Notes: generated by a model from the letters alone, not told the origin. Positions 47,888 through 57,121 are shown, numbered from the stretch's first letter. The stretch: 64,000 nt of DNA from Alloalcanivorax xenomutans (GCF_900217905.1 NZ_OBMO01000017.1:1-64000), one strand, 5' to 3'. Numbers and translations are program-made.

Positions 47888-48901
47888 CTATTTCGCCACG
47901 GCGCCCTTTTCCGGCACCAGCGCCTTGGCGTTGTCGCTGGCCACCCGTCGCGCCACCTCTTCCGGCAGGGCGTTCAGCAGCGGCCGATAGCTGTTGAGGA
48001 TTTTCTTCATACTGCCGAAATGTCCGACCAGGTCGGTGCCCAGGGTGAAGCGGTCGGGATGATCATTGATCAGCGTCAACCACACCTCGCGCGGCCGGTC
48101 ATCATCCAGCAGGTAGTGCTCCCGCACACTCCAGGACAGATCCACGTAGAGGTTGTCATAGCGCTCCAGCAGCGCGCGGACAATAGCCGGCAGCGTCTCC
48201 AACGGCGCTTGCCGCGCTTCCACCCCACCACTGGTGCCGGCGTGGGCAAGAATAAAGCGGGTCTTCGGGTTTTCCTTGAGCGCGTCTTCCAGCTCCTCAA
48301 GATAGATCGGCGTTTTCTCCCGTAGCGAAGTCAGATTGCTGTGCAGCAGCACCGGCAAACCGTGGCGGGCGGCCACCCGATATACCTTCATCAGCGCCGG
48401 GTGATTGGCCCGCGGCGTTTCCCCTTCGGTCAGGGCGGTGAGATCATCATGGCGAGTGATTACTTCACCGATCCCGCGCCACAGGCCCGGATAGCGCTCG
48501 ATCAGCGCCTCCACGTGCCGGGCGGCGTTGAGGTCGGTGGGATTGATACCGCTGATAAAGGGCATCAGCCGCCGCCGGCGCTCTTGTGGCAATGCGGCGA
48601 TGGCCTGGGCCAACAGGTCGTCGGTGGCGCTGTAGTAGTACAACGGTGCTTCGTCGCCAAGGAAGTAACGGGGCCGGCGCGGCGCGCTTTGCTCCCACTT
48701 TTTCACCACCGGCAGGCCAAAGACCCAGGCCTGCTCCACCCTGGCCTTGTCCATGGCATTGAACATGGCGTCCATGCCTTCGCTTTCCTGCATGAAATCC
48801 ACGTAATGCAGGTGCGCGTCCACATACCGCCCCTCGTAATGAGCATCCCTTGCCCACAGCGGTGAGCTCACCAGCAACGCCAATACGGCCAGAAATCGCA
48901 T
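47888..48901 (-). CDS. Exported amidohydrolase-family (TIM-barrel) hydrolase
   Basis: 337 residues. The signal peptide MRFLAVLALLVSSPLWARDA should direct it to the periplasm. The metal motif HxH is in YVDAHLHYVDF (His30 and His32). Further ligands are likely in VLLHSNLTS, FILAHAGTSGG and TLGTDLVGHFGS. The fold fits the amidohydrolase_2 group (decarboxylases and lactonases). The substrate is unknown. It is divergent from the toxin-antitoxin operon. Confidence 0.85.
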   Translation of the reverse strand: MRFLAVLALLVSSPLWARDAHYEGRYVDAHLHYVDFMQESEGMDAMFNAMDKARVEQAWVFGLPVVKKWEQSAPRRPRYFLGDEAPLYYYSATDDLLAQAIAALPQERRRRLMPFISGINPTDLNAARHVEALIERYPGLWRGIGEVITRHDDLTALTEGETPRANHPALMKVYRVAARHGLPVLLHSNLTSLREKTPIYLEELEDALKENPKTRFILAHAGTSGGVEARQAPLETLPAIVRALLERYDNLYVDLSWSVREHYLLDDDRPREVWLTLINDHPDRFTLGTDLVGHFGSMKKILNSYRPLLNALPEEVARRVASDNAKALVPEKGAVAK

Positions 48902-48986
48902 TATTTGCTTTCCTCCATGATGTCCTGCCTTCCTTGACCGGCGAAGCTGCCAGGGGTTCGGCGGATTATACAGAGTCTTACCCTTT

Positions 48987-49033
48987 TATCCATTTATGGA
49001 CAAATCGCATATTTATGTCCTAATATGGACAAA
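48987..49033. promoter_or_regulatory. Tandem operators of the toxin-antitoxin operon
   Basis: Two 18-base direct repeats (48987-49004 and 49016-49033) agree at 14 positions and both end ATGGACAAA. Each contains a small dyad: TCCAT-TT-ATGGA (48989-49000) and GTCC-TAATAT-GGAC (49017-49030). They overlap the promoter just before the antitoxin gene, so autorepression by the antitoxin/toxin complex is likely. Confidence 0.75.
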
Positions 49034-49050
49034 ACGTCAGGAGGTGCCCC

Positions 49051-49458
49051 ATGCAACCGGCCCACGACACTCAGAATCTGCCCGCTCTGGACGATCAGGC
49101 CCGCCATGCCGCCCTGCGCGCGGTGCTCAAACTGCTCGATTTGTGGCAATGCACTGAGAAGGAGAAGACCGCGCTGCTCGGCGTCGGCCGCTCCACCCTG
49201 CACAAGTACCAGAGTCGCCCGGAAAGCGCCCGCATTTCCAATGATTTGCTGGAGCGCCTGAGCTATCTGCTCAACATTCATCAGGCGTTGCGCACCCTGT
49301 TCGGCAACCGGGAGAACGTCTATGGCTTCGTGCGCATGCCCAACCACAATCCCTACTTCAACGGCATCAGCCCCATGGAGGCCATGAGCACCGGGCGGGT
49401 CGCCAGCCTCTACGAGGTGTTCCGTCATCTGGACAGCCTGCGCGGGGGCCAGTGGTGA
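49051..49458 (+). CDS. Xre/MbcA/ParS-type antitoxin (DUF2384)
   Basis: 135 residues. An N-terminal helix-turn-helix-like part (ALLGVGRSTLHKYQSRPES, about 44-62) is followed by the toxin-binding DUF2384 region (LLERLSYLLNIHQALRTLFG, GISPMEAMSTGRVASLYEVF). It neutralises the RES toxin encoded next and probably represses the operon through the tandem sites upstream. AGGAGGTGCCCC precedes the ATG. Confidence 0.92.
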   Translation: MQPAHDTQNLPALDDQARHAALRAVLKLLDLWQCTEKEKTALLGVGRSTLHKYQSRPESARISNDLLERLSYLLNIHQALRTLFGNRENVYGFVRMPNHNPYFNGISPMEAMSTGRVASLYEVFRHLDSLRGGQW

Positions 49459-50162
49459 ACGAAGCGGACTATCGTGAACTGCCGCTGCGTGCCTTTGACC
49501 ATCAGGAGGCGTACCGTCTCGTCAACGGCAAATACCCACCCATTGATCTGTTCGATGATGTCGCCGACGAGAGCGATTTCGGCGCCCTTTTCGCGGTACA
49601 GGCGCTGACCAATCCCCGCCTGCAAACCCAGATCGGAGAGCTGAACCGGGTACCGCCGGAACGCCGTCCCTGGGGCATTCCGGGCTGCAGCTACGCCCTG
49701 GCCCCTTTTGTCCACGTCAATCCCGCCGGCTCGCGCTTCTCCGACGGCGGCTTCGGCGTGCTCTACTGCGCCGAGCGCATGGCCACCGCCATTGCCGAAA
49801 CCCGTTATCACCAGCAACACTACTTCCAGCAGGTCGTTGGGCTGAAGTACGACCGGGTGGTGATGCGCGGTCTGCGGGTTCGCTTTTCCGCCGAGTTACG
49901 CGACATTCACAACCCGCCGCGCGACGACGATCAGTGGTATCACCCCGAGGATTACAGCGGCGCCCGCCGCCTCGGCCAGCGTCTGTTTGAAGCCGACGAG
50001 CATGGCCTCGCCTACAGCTCGGTACGCGATCCGGGGGCGCTGTGTTTTGCCCTGTTTTCCCCACATCTGGTGGAGTCAGTAATTCCCAGCACCCACTATG
50101 AATACATCTGGGATGGTGAGCGCATCGCCCATGTTCTCACCATCCGCCGTGTCACCGGGTGA
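49455..50162 (+). CDS. RES-domain toxin, NAD+ phosphorylase family
   Basis: 235 residues. RES-family features are AYRLVNGKYPP near the N-terminus, SRFSDGGFGVLYCAERMATA and IAETRYHQQHYFQ (about 96-128), and the final GLAYSSVRDPGALCFALFSP. RES toxins break down NAD+ and halt growth when freed from their antitoxin. The start is GTG at 49455 (four-base overlap with the antitoxin stop) or GTG 49452. The antitoxin-toxin order is standard. Confidence 0.92.
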   Translation: MNEADYRELPLRAFDHQEAYRLVNGKYPPIDLFDDVADESDFGALFAVQALTNPRLQTQIGELNRVPPERRPWGIPGCSYALAPFVHVNPAGSRFSDGGFGVLYCAERMATAIAETRYHQQHYFQQVVGLKYDRVVMRGLRVRFSAELRDIHNPPRDDDQWYHPEDYSGARRLGQRLFEADEHGLAYSSVRDPGALCFALFSPHLVESVIPSTHYEYIWDGERIAHVLTIRRVTG

Positions 50163-50167
50163 TCAGT

Positions 50168-51265
50168 ATGGAATCCATGGGAACAGTGATCATCGGCGGC
50201 GGCGTGGTGGGCCTGGCCATTGCCCGGGAACTGGCCCTGGCCGGCCGCGCACCGGTATTGCTGGAAGCGGAGGCGCACTTTGGCGAGCACCTGTCCTCGC
50301 GCAACAGTGAGGTGATCCATGCCGGCCTTTATTACCCACCGGGTTCCCTCAAAGCCATGTCCTGCCTGCGCGGCAATGCCCTGCTCTACGAGTATTGCCA
50401 GCGCCGCCGGGTGGCCCATCGCCGTTGCGGCAAATGGGTGGTGGCAAGAGGCGAGGAGCAGGCCCGGCAACTGCGGGCTGTGTACGACAACGCCATTGCC
50501 GCTGGCGCCAGCGGATTGCACTGGCTGGGGCGCCCTGCTCTGCAACATGAGGAGCCCTGGCTGGCGGCGGATCTGGCGCTGGCCAGCGAACACACCGGCA
50601 TCGTCGACAGTCACGGCCTGATGGCCGCTCTGGCCGCCGACGCCGAAGAAGCCGGCGCTTTGTTGTGCCTGCGGCACAGTGTGACCGCCCTGGGCGGAGA
50701 CCGGCACGGTTTCGAGTTACAGGTGACCGGCCCGGATGGCGGCTTTCAGTTGCACTGCGAGCAACTGGTGATCGCCGCCGGACTGGGCAGCGTACCGTTG
50801 CTGCAACGTCTGCACGGGCTGCCGGCGGAGCTGGCTCCGCAACAGGGACTGGCGCGGGGTAATTATTTCCGCCTGCGTGGCGCCAGCCCCACCCGACGCC
50901 TGGTCTACCCACTGCCGGAACGGCACGGCCTGGGCGTGCATCTGACCGTGGATCTGGCGGGCCAGGCGCGCTTCGGGCCGGACGTGGAATGGATCGACGA
51001 GGTGGATTACCGCGTCAATCTCCAGCGCGAGCCAGCATTCGAGGATGCGGTGCGGGCCTACTGGCCGGGCCTTCCAGCCGGCTCACTGTTGCCGGACTAC
51101 ACCGGCATCCGCCCCAAATTACGCCTGCGCGGCGAATCCCATGCGGATTTCTGCCTGCTCGACGAGCAGGATCACGGCCTGCCAGGCCTGATCGCCTTGC
51201 TGGGCATCGAGTCACCGGGACTCACCGCCGCCCTGGCGCTGGCGGAACGGGTTCGGCGGTACTGA
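50168..51265 (+). CDS. FAD-dependent oxidoreductase, L-2-hydroxyglutarate oxidase-like
   Basis: 365 residues from MESMGTVIIGGGVVGLAIAR, a DAO-type FAD domain. HLSSRNSEVIHAGLYYPPGS is the motif shared by L-2-hydroxyglutarate oxidases and related enzymes, and DYTGIRPKL lies near the C-terminus. It would oxidise an L-2-hydroxyacid and pass electrons to quinone or oxygen. It begins five bases after the toxin stop; a GTG at 50159 overlapping that stop is an alternative. Co-transcription with the toxin is likely but may be fortuitous. Confidence 0.85.
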   Translation: MESMGTVIIGGGVVGLAIARELALAGRAPVLLEAEAHFGEHLSSRNSEVIHAGLYYPPGSLKAMSCLRGNALLYEYCQRRRVAHRRCGKWVVARGEEQARQLRAVYDNAIAAGASGLHWLGRPALQHEEPWLAADLALASEHTGIVDSHGLMAALAADAEEAGALLCLRHSVTALGGDRHGFELQVTGPDGGFQLHCEQLVIAAGLGSVPLLQRLHGLPAELAPQQGLARGNYFRLRGASPTRRLVYPLPERHGLGVHLTVDLAGQARFGPDVEWIDEVDYRVNLQREPAFEDAVRAYWPGLPAGSLLPDYTGIRPKLRLRGESHADFCLLDEQDHGLPGLIALLGIESPGLTAALALAERVRRY

Positions 51266-51272
51266 GCCGCCC

Positions 51273-51992
51273 CTACCATTGCATGTCCGGCATCGCCTGG
51301 AAGGCACCACGCAAAGCCTGAGACCAGGCCTCGCCCAACGCCCGGAAGCCCTCGTGATGCTCATCCACATCATAGTGAAGATGGTCATCAAAGCTGTCGC
51401 GGGGATACTTGAGAACATCCAGGGGCAAGCCCACCGACAGGTTGGAACGAAGGGTGGAATCGATACTCAGCAAGGCGCACTTGATGCCATCGTCCAGGGA
51501 GGTACGGTATTCCACCACCCGGTCGATGATCGGCTTGCCGTACTTGGTTTCGCCGATCTGAAAGTACGGCGTGTCCGCCGTGCATTCGATGAAATTGCCT
51601 TCCGGGTAGACCAGAAACAGCCGCGGCGCTTCACCGCGAATTTGTCCCCCGACGATGAAGCTGCTGCCGAAATCCACCGACCCCTGCGTCTGACCGGCGT
51701 CGCGCTGACGCACTTCGCGGCTGGTGGCACCGACAATGGCCGCCACATCATACAGCGAGCCGACGCCGTTGAGATTGGGCCGGTCGCTGTCCAGACGCAT
51801 GCGCAACAGGCTGACCACGCTCTGAGTGGTGGCCAGGTTACCGGCGCTAAGCAGAACCACCAGACGCTCCCCGGACACCTGGAAGGTATGCAGCTTGCGA
51901 AACGTGGCGATCTGATCCACGCCGGCGTTGGTCCGCGAATCCGCGGCGAACACCAGCCCTTGTTCCAGGCGCATGGCGACACAATAGGTCAT
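51273..51992 (-). CDS. Anbu, proteasome-like Ntn-hydrolase
   Basis: 239 residues. MTYCVAMRLEQGLVFAADSR places Thr2 as the N-terminal nucleophile after Met removal; DSRTNAG and FRKLHTF supply the usual Asp and Lys region. VVLLSAGNLATTQSVVSLLR and AAIVGATSREVRQRD are typical of Anbu (ancestral beta subunit). Anbu assembles in open ring or helical forms; its substrate is unknown. The ATG at 51992 has GGGAGAAACCG upstream. It is the last gene of the four-gene cluster and is convergent with the oxidoreductase, seven bases apart. Confidence 0.93.
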   Translation of the reverse strand: MTYCVAMRLEQGLVFAADSRTNAGVDQIATFRKLHTFQVSGERLVVLLSAGNLATTQSVVSLLRMRLDSDRPNLNGVGSLYDVAAIVGATSREVRQRDAGQTQGSVDFGSSFIVGGQIRGEAPRLFLVYPEGNFIECTADTPYFQIGETKYGKPIIDRVVEYRTSLDDGIKCALLSIDSTLRSNLSVGLPLDVLKYPRDSFDDHLHYDVDEHHEGFRALGEAWSQALRGAFQAMPDMQW

Positions 51993-52008
51993 CGGTTTCT
52001 CCCGGCGA

Positions 52009-52806
52009 TCACTGATCCCCGGCGCCGGTCTGCCGCACCAGGGCCGCCGCTCGCAGGGATTCCACGCCACCACCGTAACGGACGCCGCGTACCGGGCAGG
52101 CGTCCAGATAATCGAAGCCCACCGCCAGCTTCAGATGGCGTCTCGGACGGCGGGTCTGATTGGTCACGTCAAAAGTGTGCCAGCGTTCATCGAACCAGAC
52201 CTCGGCCCAGGCATGGCTGGCGACGTGCTCGGAATCATCGCTGTAAAGATAGCCGCTGACGTAGCGGGCGGGAATCCCCAGGGCCCGGCAGCAGGACAGA
52301 AATACATGGGTATGATCCTGACACACCCCTTTCCTCAACCGATATGCCTCGGCGGCGGTGCTGGACACATCGGTGACGCCGGGCGTAAACGGCATTCTCG
52401 ACAGGATGGTTTCGCTCAACCTCTCAAGATTGGCCAGGATCCCGGCGGCGCACTGATGGTTCCGGGCCAGTTCATGGAGCAACGAATCCGGACGGGTAAA
52501 CGGAGAATAACGGCAGTAAACCAGAGGGGAAATCCGGGTGTCATCGTCCTCACGGTCCTCGCCCTCGATTTCCACTTCGCCAGTGGCGGTGAGACGTATG
52601 GCCTCGTGGGGCTGGTCCAGGGTCAGCACGTGCAGGATATTACCGAAGCCATCGGAGGCCTCGCTGGCCGGCTCCGGCATGTCCAGATGCCAGTGCAGAA
52701 TACGCTGCCGTGCCGATGGACGCGGCGTCAGCCGCAGATACTGCGTACTGTGCAGCACTTGCTCGGAATAACGGTATTCGGTGCTGTGTCGAATCGACAG
52801 TTTCAT
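52009..52806 (-). CDS. Transglutaminase-like cysteine protease/transferase
   Basis: 265 residues. The N-terminal bacterial transglutaminase domain MKLSIRHSTEYRYSEQVLHS precedes the catalytic core with Cys162 (RKGVCQDHTHVFLSCCR), His198 (ASHAWAEVWFD) and Asp213 (WHTFDVTN). In the Anbu cluster it is thought to cut or rearrange a peptide amide bond. The start overlaps the alpha-E gene stop (52803-52806). Confidence 0.93.
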   Translation of the reverse strand: MKLSIRHSTEYRYSEQVLHSTQYLRLTPRPSARQRILHWHLDMPEPASEASDGFGNILHVLTLDQPHEAIRLTATGEVEIEGEDREDDDTRISPLVYCRYSPFTRPDSLLHELARNHQCAAGILANLERLSETILSRMPFTPGVTDVSSTAAEAYRLRKGVCQDHTHVFLSCCRALGIPARYVSGYLYSDDSEHVASHAWAEVWFDERWHTFDVTNQTRRPRRHLKLAVGFDYLDACPVRGVRYGGGVESLRAAALVRQTGAGDQ

Positions 52807-53744
52807 ACGACCTCCAGATATTCCTCGCGGATGGTATCCGCCAGCTCATTGATACGGCGCAGAAAATCCGTCAGGTAATCGTGCAAACCGGTGTCCAGCA
52901 CATGCTCCAGATCACCGTATTGCAGCCGCGCGAACTGCACCGCCGCCAAGCGCTTGGCGGTCTGCCCGGCCCGCCCCTCGATCGCCGGCAGCAACTCACA
53001 CAGCATCTGCATGCAGGAGCGCAGCGAGCGTGGCACCTCGGCGCCCAGAATCAGCAGCTCCGCCACCCGGTCGGCATTAATGGCCTCGCTGTAAAGCTCG
53101 CGATAGGACTCATACGCCCCCACCGAATGCAGCAAGGCGTGCCAGCGATAGAAGTCCATGGCGTCACCGCCGGAGGGAACGCCGTAAAGAGTGCCGATCT
53201 GATATTTCACATCCAGGATACGGGCCGTGTTATCGGCCCGCTCGATGAAGGTGCCAATGCGCAGAAAGCGGAAGGCATCATTGCGCATGATGGTGCCGTA
53301 GGTGGCGCCACGGAACAGGTGGGAGCGCTTTTTCACCCAATCAAAAAAGGCGCTGGCGCCGTATTGGTCCAGGCCCCCGCGGCGAATTTCCTTCAACTCC
53401 AGCCAGGTGCTGTTGATGCTTTCCCACATCTCGGCGGTGATCTTGCCACGCACCGCGTGGCCGTTTTCCCGCGCCAGACGCAGGCAATTGAAAATACTGC
53501 CGGGGTTGTCCTGATCCAGGGTGAAGAAATGCAGGACCTCGCGCACCTGGACGTCATCGTGCCGGCTCATATACAGCTCATGCGAGCCCGAGATCATCAA
53601 CGGCGCTATCATCTCATCACGGGGATTGGCGACGAACGGCATCATCGACAGATTCCAGGCCACGTCGAGCATGCGAGCGGTGTTCTCGGCCCGCTCAACC
53701 AGGCGGGACAGCCAATACAGGTCGGAGGCGGTGCGACTCAGCAT
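52803..53744 (-). CDS. Alpha-E domain protein
   Basis: 313 residues, almost wholly helical. MLSRTASDLYWLSRLVERAE is the family signature. The FIERADNTARILDVKYQ repeat (about 172-188) gives the conserved E-R-A/D-N helices. The alpha-E domain is always tied to the circularly permuted ATP-grasp enzyme and may serve as its partner or substrate carrier. It overlaps the ATP-grasp stop by seven bases. Confidence 0.93.
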   Translation of the reverse strand: MLSRTASDLYWLSRLVERAENTARMLDVAWNLSMMPFVANPRDEMIAPLMISGSHELYMSRHDDVQVREVLHFFTLDQDNPGSIFNCLRLARENGHAVRGKITAEMWESINSTWLELKEIRRGGLDQYGASAFFDWVKKRSHLFRGATYGTIMRNDAFRFLRIGTFIERADNTARILDVKYQIGTLYGVPSGGDAMDFYRWHALLHSVGAYESYRELYSEAINADRVAELLILGAEVPRSLRSCMQMLCELLPAIEGRAGQTAKRLAAVQFARLQYGDLEHVLDTGLHDYLTDFLRRINELADTIREEYLEVV

Positions 53745-55177
53745 GACGGCGCCTCCACCACCCAGGTGTCCTTGGTACCGCCCCCCTGGGACGAATTCAC
53801 CACCAGCGAACCGGCATTCATCGCCACCCGCGTAAGACCGCCCGGCACCATGCGGGGGGCACGGCCGTCACTGAGCACGAATGGGCGCAAATCGATATGC
53901 CGGGGCGCGATACCCTGCTCGACGAAGATCGGGCAGGTGGACAGCGACAAGGTCGGCTGGGCGATGTAATTATCGGGCCGTGCCCGCAGACGCTGACGAA
54001 AACTCTCGATCTCCTCGCGGCTGGCCGCCGGCCCGACCAGCATGCCGTAACCGCCGGCACCGTGGACCTCCTTAACCACCAGTTCCGGCAGATGCTCCAA
54101 TACGTACTGGAGATCCTCCGGACGGCGACACAGCCGGGTTGGAACATTCTCCAGAATCGGCTCCTCACCCAGGTAGAAGCGGATCATCTCCGGTACATAA
54201 GGGTAAATGGACTTGTCATCGCCGACCCCGGAGCCGATGGCGTTGGCCAGCACCACCTTACCCTGCCGGTACACCGACAGCAGGCCAGGCACTCCCAGCA
54301 TGGAGTCCGGATTGAACGCCAGCGGGTCGAGAAAATCGTCATCAATACGGCGATAGATCACGTCCACCCGTTGCGGCCCGGCGGTGGTGCGCATGTAGAC
54401 GAAGCCATCCTTGACGAACAGATCCGCCCCCTCCACCAACTCGATCCCCATCTGCTGCGCCAGAAAGGCGTGCTCGAAGTAGGCGCTGTTGAAACGCCCC
54501 GGGGTCAGCAGCACCACCGTGGGATAGGGCACGGCGCTGCTGTGCTGCAGGGTATCCAGCAACAGCGATGGATAGTGCTCCACCGGCGCCACCGATTGCC
54601 CGGCGAACAACTCCGGGAACAACCGCATCATCACCCGCCGGTTTTCGATCATGTAGCTGACCCCGGACGGGGTACGCAGATTATCCTCCAGAACGTACCA
54701 GGTTCCCTCTCCGTCACGGATCAGGTCCACGCCGCTGACGTGGCTGTACACCTGGTTGGGCAGATCCACATCCTGCATGCAGGGCTGGTAATGGGCGTTG
54801 CCATAGATCTGGTCGGCGGGAATGCGGCCAGCACGGATGATCTCCTGGCCGTGGTAAATATCATCGAGGAATTGGTTCAGCGCCCTCACCCGCTGGGCCG
54901 TACCCTGCTCCAGGTGGCGCCATTCCTGCTCGGGAATAATGCGGGGAACCACGTCAAAAGGAATCAGCCGCTCCGCGCCGCTCTCCTCGCCGTAGACATT
55001 GAAGGTGATACCAACCCGGTGGAACAGCAGCTCGGCTTCCTGACGCTTGCGGTGCAGGAGCTCCTTGGACTGCCCCAACAACCAGCCGTGATAACTGGAA
55101 TAGTGGGGGCGAACCGCCCCTTCCCTGGCGAACATCTCATCAAAGCCGGACACCGCCGGCGGTGTAATCGACTGCAT
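53738..55177 (-). CDS. Circularly permuted ATP-grasp enzyme (type 2)
   Basis: 479 residues. Family landmarks are FNVYGEESGAERLIPFDVVP, QFLDDIYHGQEIIRAGRIP, VYRQGKVVLANAIGSGVGDD, PELVVKEVHGAGGYGMLVGP (ATP-grasp core) and QPTLSLSTCPIFVEQGIAPR. It is predicted to form peptide or amide bonds with ATP. It is the first gene of the Anbu cluster. AGGGAATAAAG lies before the ATG, and a sigma-54-like promoter lies about 54-70 bases upstream. Confidence 0.94.
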   Translation of the reverse strand: MQSITPPAVSGFDEMFAREGAVRPHYSSYHGWLLGQSKELLHRKRQEAELLFHRVGITFNVYGEESGAERLIPFDVVPRIIPEQEWRHLEQGTAQRVRALNQFLDDIYHGQEIIRAGRIPADQIYGNAHYQPCMQDVDLPNQVYSHVSGVDLIRDGEGTWYVLEDNLRTPSGVSYMIENRRVMMRLFPELFAGQSVAPVEHYPSLLLDTLQHSSAVPYPTVVLLTPGRFNSAYFEHAFLAQQMGIELVEGADLFVKDGFVYMRTTAGPQRVDVIYRRIDDDFLDPLAFNPDSMLGVPGLLSVYRQGKVVLANAIGSGVGDDKSIYPYVPEMIRFYLGEEPILENVPTRLCRRPEDLQYVLEHLPELVVKEVHGAGGYGMLVGPAASREEIESFRQRLRARPDNYIAQPTLSLSTCPIFVEQGIAPRHIDLRPFVLSDGRAPRMVPGGLTRVAMNAGSLVVNSSQGGGTKDTWVVEAPSC

Positions 55178-55230
55178 GGCGCTTTATTCCCTGTGGCCCT
55201 CTCCCCAACGACGGGGATAGCAACAGGCTC

Positions 55231-55247
55231 AGCAAGGGATATGCCAA
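55231..55247 (-). promoter_or_regulatory. Sigma-54-like promoter of the Anbu cluster
   Basis: On the minus strand TTGGCATATCCCTTGCT has TGGCA and TTGCT with the invariant GG and GC ten bases apart. It matches the core TGGCAC-N5-TTGCW at all but one specified base. Transcription would start about 43 bases before the ATP-grasp ATG. I could not find a clear NtrC-type dyad in the 200 bases upstream. Confidence 0.68.
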
Positions 55248-55391
55248 TTCGGGGGCAAAGGATTCAGGGGCATCCGCCCCGGCATGGCGCAGGACCGCGA
55301 TCCATGCTGAAGCAGGCCGACCTTGGGGCACCAAATCGGGGCACGACAAGGCTTCGCCAGCAGGGCAATGGATTCTCCCGTCCCAAAAGCA

Positions 55392-55418
55392 GAAAGCCCG
55401 GCACTAGGCCGGGCTTTC
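55392..55418 (-). terminator. etfBA terminator
   Basis: GAAAGCCCGGC/GCCGGGCTTTC stem with a short loop, about 25 bases past the etfA stop, followed on the minus strand by TGCTTTTGGG. Confidence 0.8.
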
Positions 55419-55442
55419 CAGGGCATCTTCGAATGCGGGCGT

Positions 55443-56372
55443 TCAGAGCTTGCTGTCGAGCTCCGGTACCGCTTCGAACAGATCCGCCACCAGACCGTAG
55501 TCCGCCACCTGGAAGATGGGGGCTTCTTCGTCTTTGTTGATGGCCACGATCACTTTGGAATCCTTCATGCCCGCCAAGTGCTGGATGGCACCGGAGATAC
55601 CGACGGCGATGTACAGGTTCGGGGCAACGATCTTACCGGTCTGACCCACCTGCATGTCGTTCGGCACGAAACCGGCGTCAACGGCGGCGCGGGACGCACC
55701 CACGGCGGCGCCAAGCTTGTCGGCCACTTTGTAGAGGATTTCGAAGTTGTCGCCGTTGCCCATGCCGCGCCCACCGGAGATCACGATGTCGGCGCTGGTC
55801 AGCTCCGGACGGTCGGACTTGGCCAGTTCCTCGCCCACGAAGGAGGAGATACCGGCGTCCTTGACCACGTCAACGCTCTCAACGCTGGCGGAACCGCCTT
55901 CCTCGGCAACGCCGTCGAAGGAGGTGCCGCGCACGGTGAGCACTTTCTTGGCGTCGGCGCATTTCACGGTGGCGATGGCGTTACCGGCGTAGATCGGACG
56001 CTTGAAGGTGTCGCCGTCGACCACGTCGGAGATTTCAGAGATCTGCGGAGCGTCCAGCAGAGCGGCCACGCGCGGCGCGAAGTTCTTGCCGGTGGTGGTG
56101 GCGGCGGCCAGGATGTGGCTGTAGTCGCCGGCCAGTTCAACCACCAGGTCGGCGATGTTTTCCGCCAGCTGGTGCTCGTAGGCGTCGTTGTCGGCGCACA
56201 GCACCTTGCTTACGCCATCAACCTTGGCGGCCGCTTCAGCCACGGCGCCACAACCTTTACCAGCAACCAGGACGGTGATGTCGCCACCGATCTCTTTGGC
56301 GGCGGCAACCACGCTCAGGGTAACCTTGTTGAGCGTAGCGTTATCGTGTTCGGCGTAGACTAAAACACTCAT
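55443..56372 (-). CDS. etfA: Electron transfer flavoprotein alpha subunit
   Basis: 309 residues. The C-terminal FAD domain shows [20 protein letters not shown] (about 198-217), [20 protein letters not shown] and [20 protein letters not shown]. With EtfB it accepts electrons from acyl-CoA and other dehydrogenases. The ATG shares one base with the etfB stop (TGATG). It is the second gene of etfBA. Confidence 0.97.
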   Translation of the reverse strand: MSVLVYAEHDNATLNKVTLSVVAAAKEIGGDITVLVAGKGCGAVAEAAAKVDGVSKVLCADNDAYEHQLAENIADLVVELAGDYSHILAAATTTGKNFAPRVAALLDAPQISEISDVVDGDTFKRPIYAGNAIATVKCADAKKVLTVRGTSFDGVAEEGGSASVESVDVVKDAGISSFVGEELAKSDRPELTSADIVISGGRGMGNGDNFEILYKVADKLGAAVGASRAAVDAGFVPNDMQVGQTGKIVAPNLYIAVGISGAIQHLAGMKDSKVIVAINKDEEAPIFQVADYGLVADLFEAVPELDSKL

Positions 56373-57121
56373 CAGATCACCTTCGCTTCGTTTTTCAGTT
56401 TATCCACCAGCTCATCAACGGAGCCCACCTTGACACCGGCACTGCGTTCCGGCGGCATTTCCACTTTCTCGGTGGTGACGCGCGGAGTCAGGTCAACGCC
56501 CAGATCAGCCGGGGTTTTCACGTCCAGCGGCTTCTTCTTGGCTTTCATGATGTTCGGCAGGGAAGCGTAGCGCGGCTCGTTGAGGCGCAGATCAGTGGTT
56601 ACCACCGCCGGCAGGCTCAGTTCAACGGTTTGCAGGCCGCCGTCGATTTCACGGGTCACTTTCACCTTGCCGTCGGCCACGTTCACTTCGGAAGCGAAGG
56701 TGCCTTGCGGCATGCCGGCCAGAGCCGCCAGCATCTGACCGGTCTGGTTGTTGTCACCGTCGATGGCCTGCTTGCCGAGGATGACCAACTCCGGCTTTTC
56801 TTCATCAACGATGGCTTTGAGGGCCTTGGCGATACCCAGAGGCTGAACTTCCTCGTCGGTTTCCACCAGAATCGAACGGTCCGCGCCCAGCGCCATGGCG
56901 GTACGCAGTTGTTCCTGGGCGGCCTTGGGACCGATGGACACGGCAACGATCTCGGTAACCACGCCTTTTTCCTTCAGCCGTACCGCTTCTTCCACAGCGA
57001 TTTCACAGAAGGGGTTCATGGCCATTTTCACATTGGCGAGATCAACACCGGAGTTGTCTGCCTTCACGCGAACCTTAACGTTGTAGTCAACGACTCGCTT
57101 GATGGGTACAAGAACCTTCAT
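56372..57121 (-). CDS. etfB: Electron transfer flavoprotein beta subunit
   Basis: 249 residues. [20 protein letters not shown] is the family start, and the AMP-binding/partner loop ends in [20 protein letters not shown] (about 114-133), with [20 protein letters not shown] carrying the recognition loop. The ATG at 57121 is preceded by GAGGATCCT; an in-frame ATG seven codons earlier lacks one. It is divergent from the ETF-quinone oxidoreductase gene. Confidence 0.97.
   Translation of the reverse strand: MKVLVPIKRVVDYNVKVRVKADNSGVDLANVKMAMNPFCEIAVEEAVRLKEKGVVTEIVAVSIGPKAAQEQLRTAMALGADRSILVETDEEVQPLGIAKALKAIVDEEKPELVILGKQAIDGDNNQTGQMLAALAGMPQGTFASEVNVADGKVKVTREIDGGLQTVELSLPAVVTTDLRLNEPRYASLPNIMKAKKKPLDVKTPADLGVDLTPRVTTEKVEMPPERSAGVKVGSVDELVDKLKNEAKVI

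Noticed and set aside
51015-51215. Short Arg-rich minus-strand frame inside the FAD oxidoreductase gene
   Set aside because: It lies in a shadow frame of a well-supported gene and has no ribosome site.
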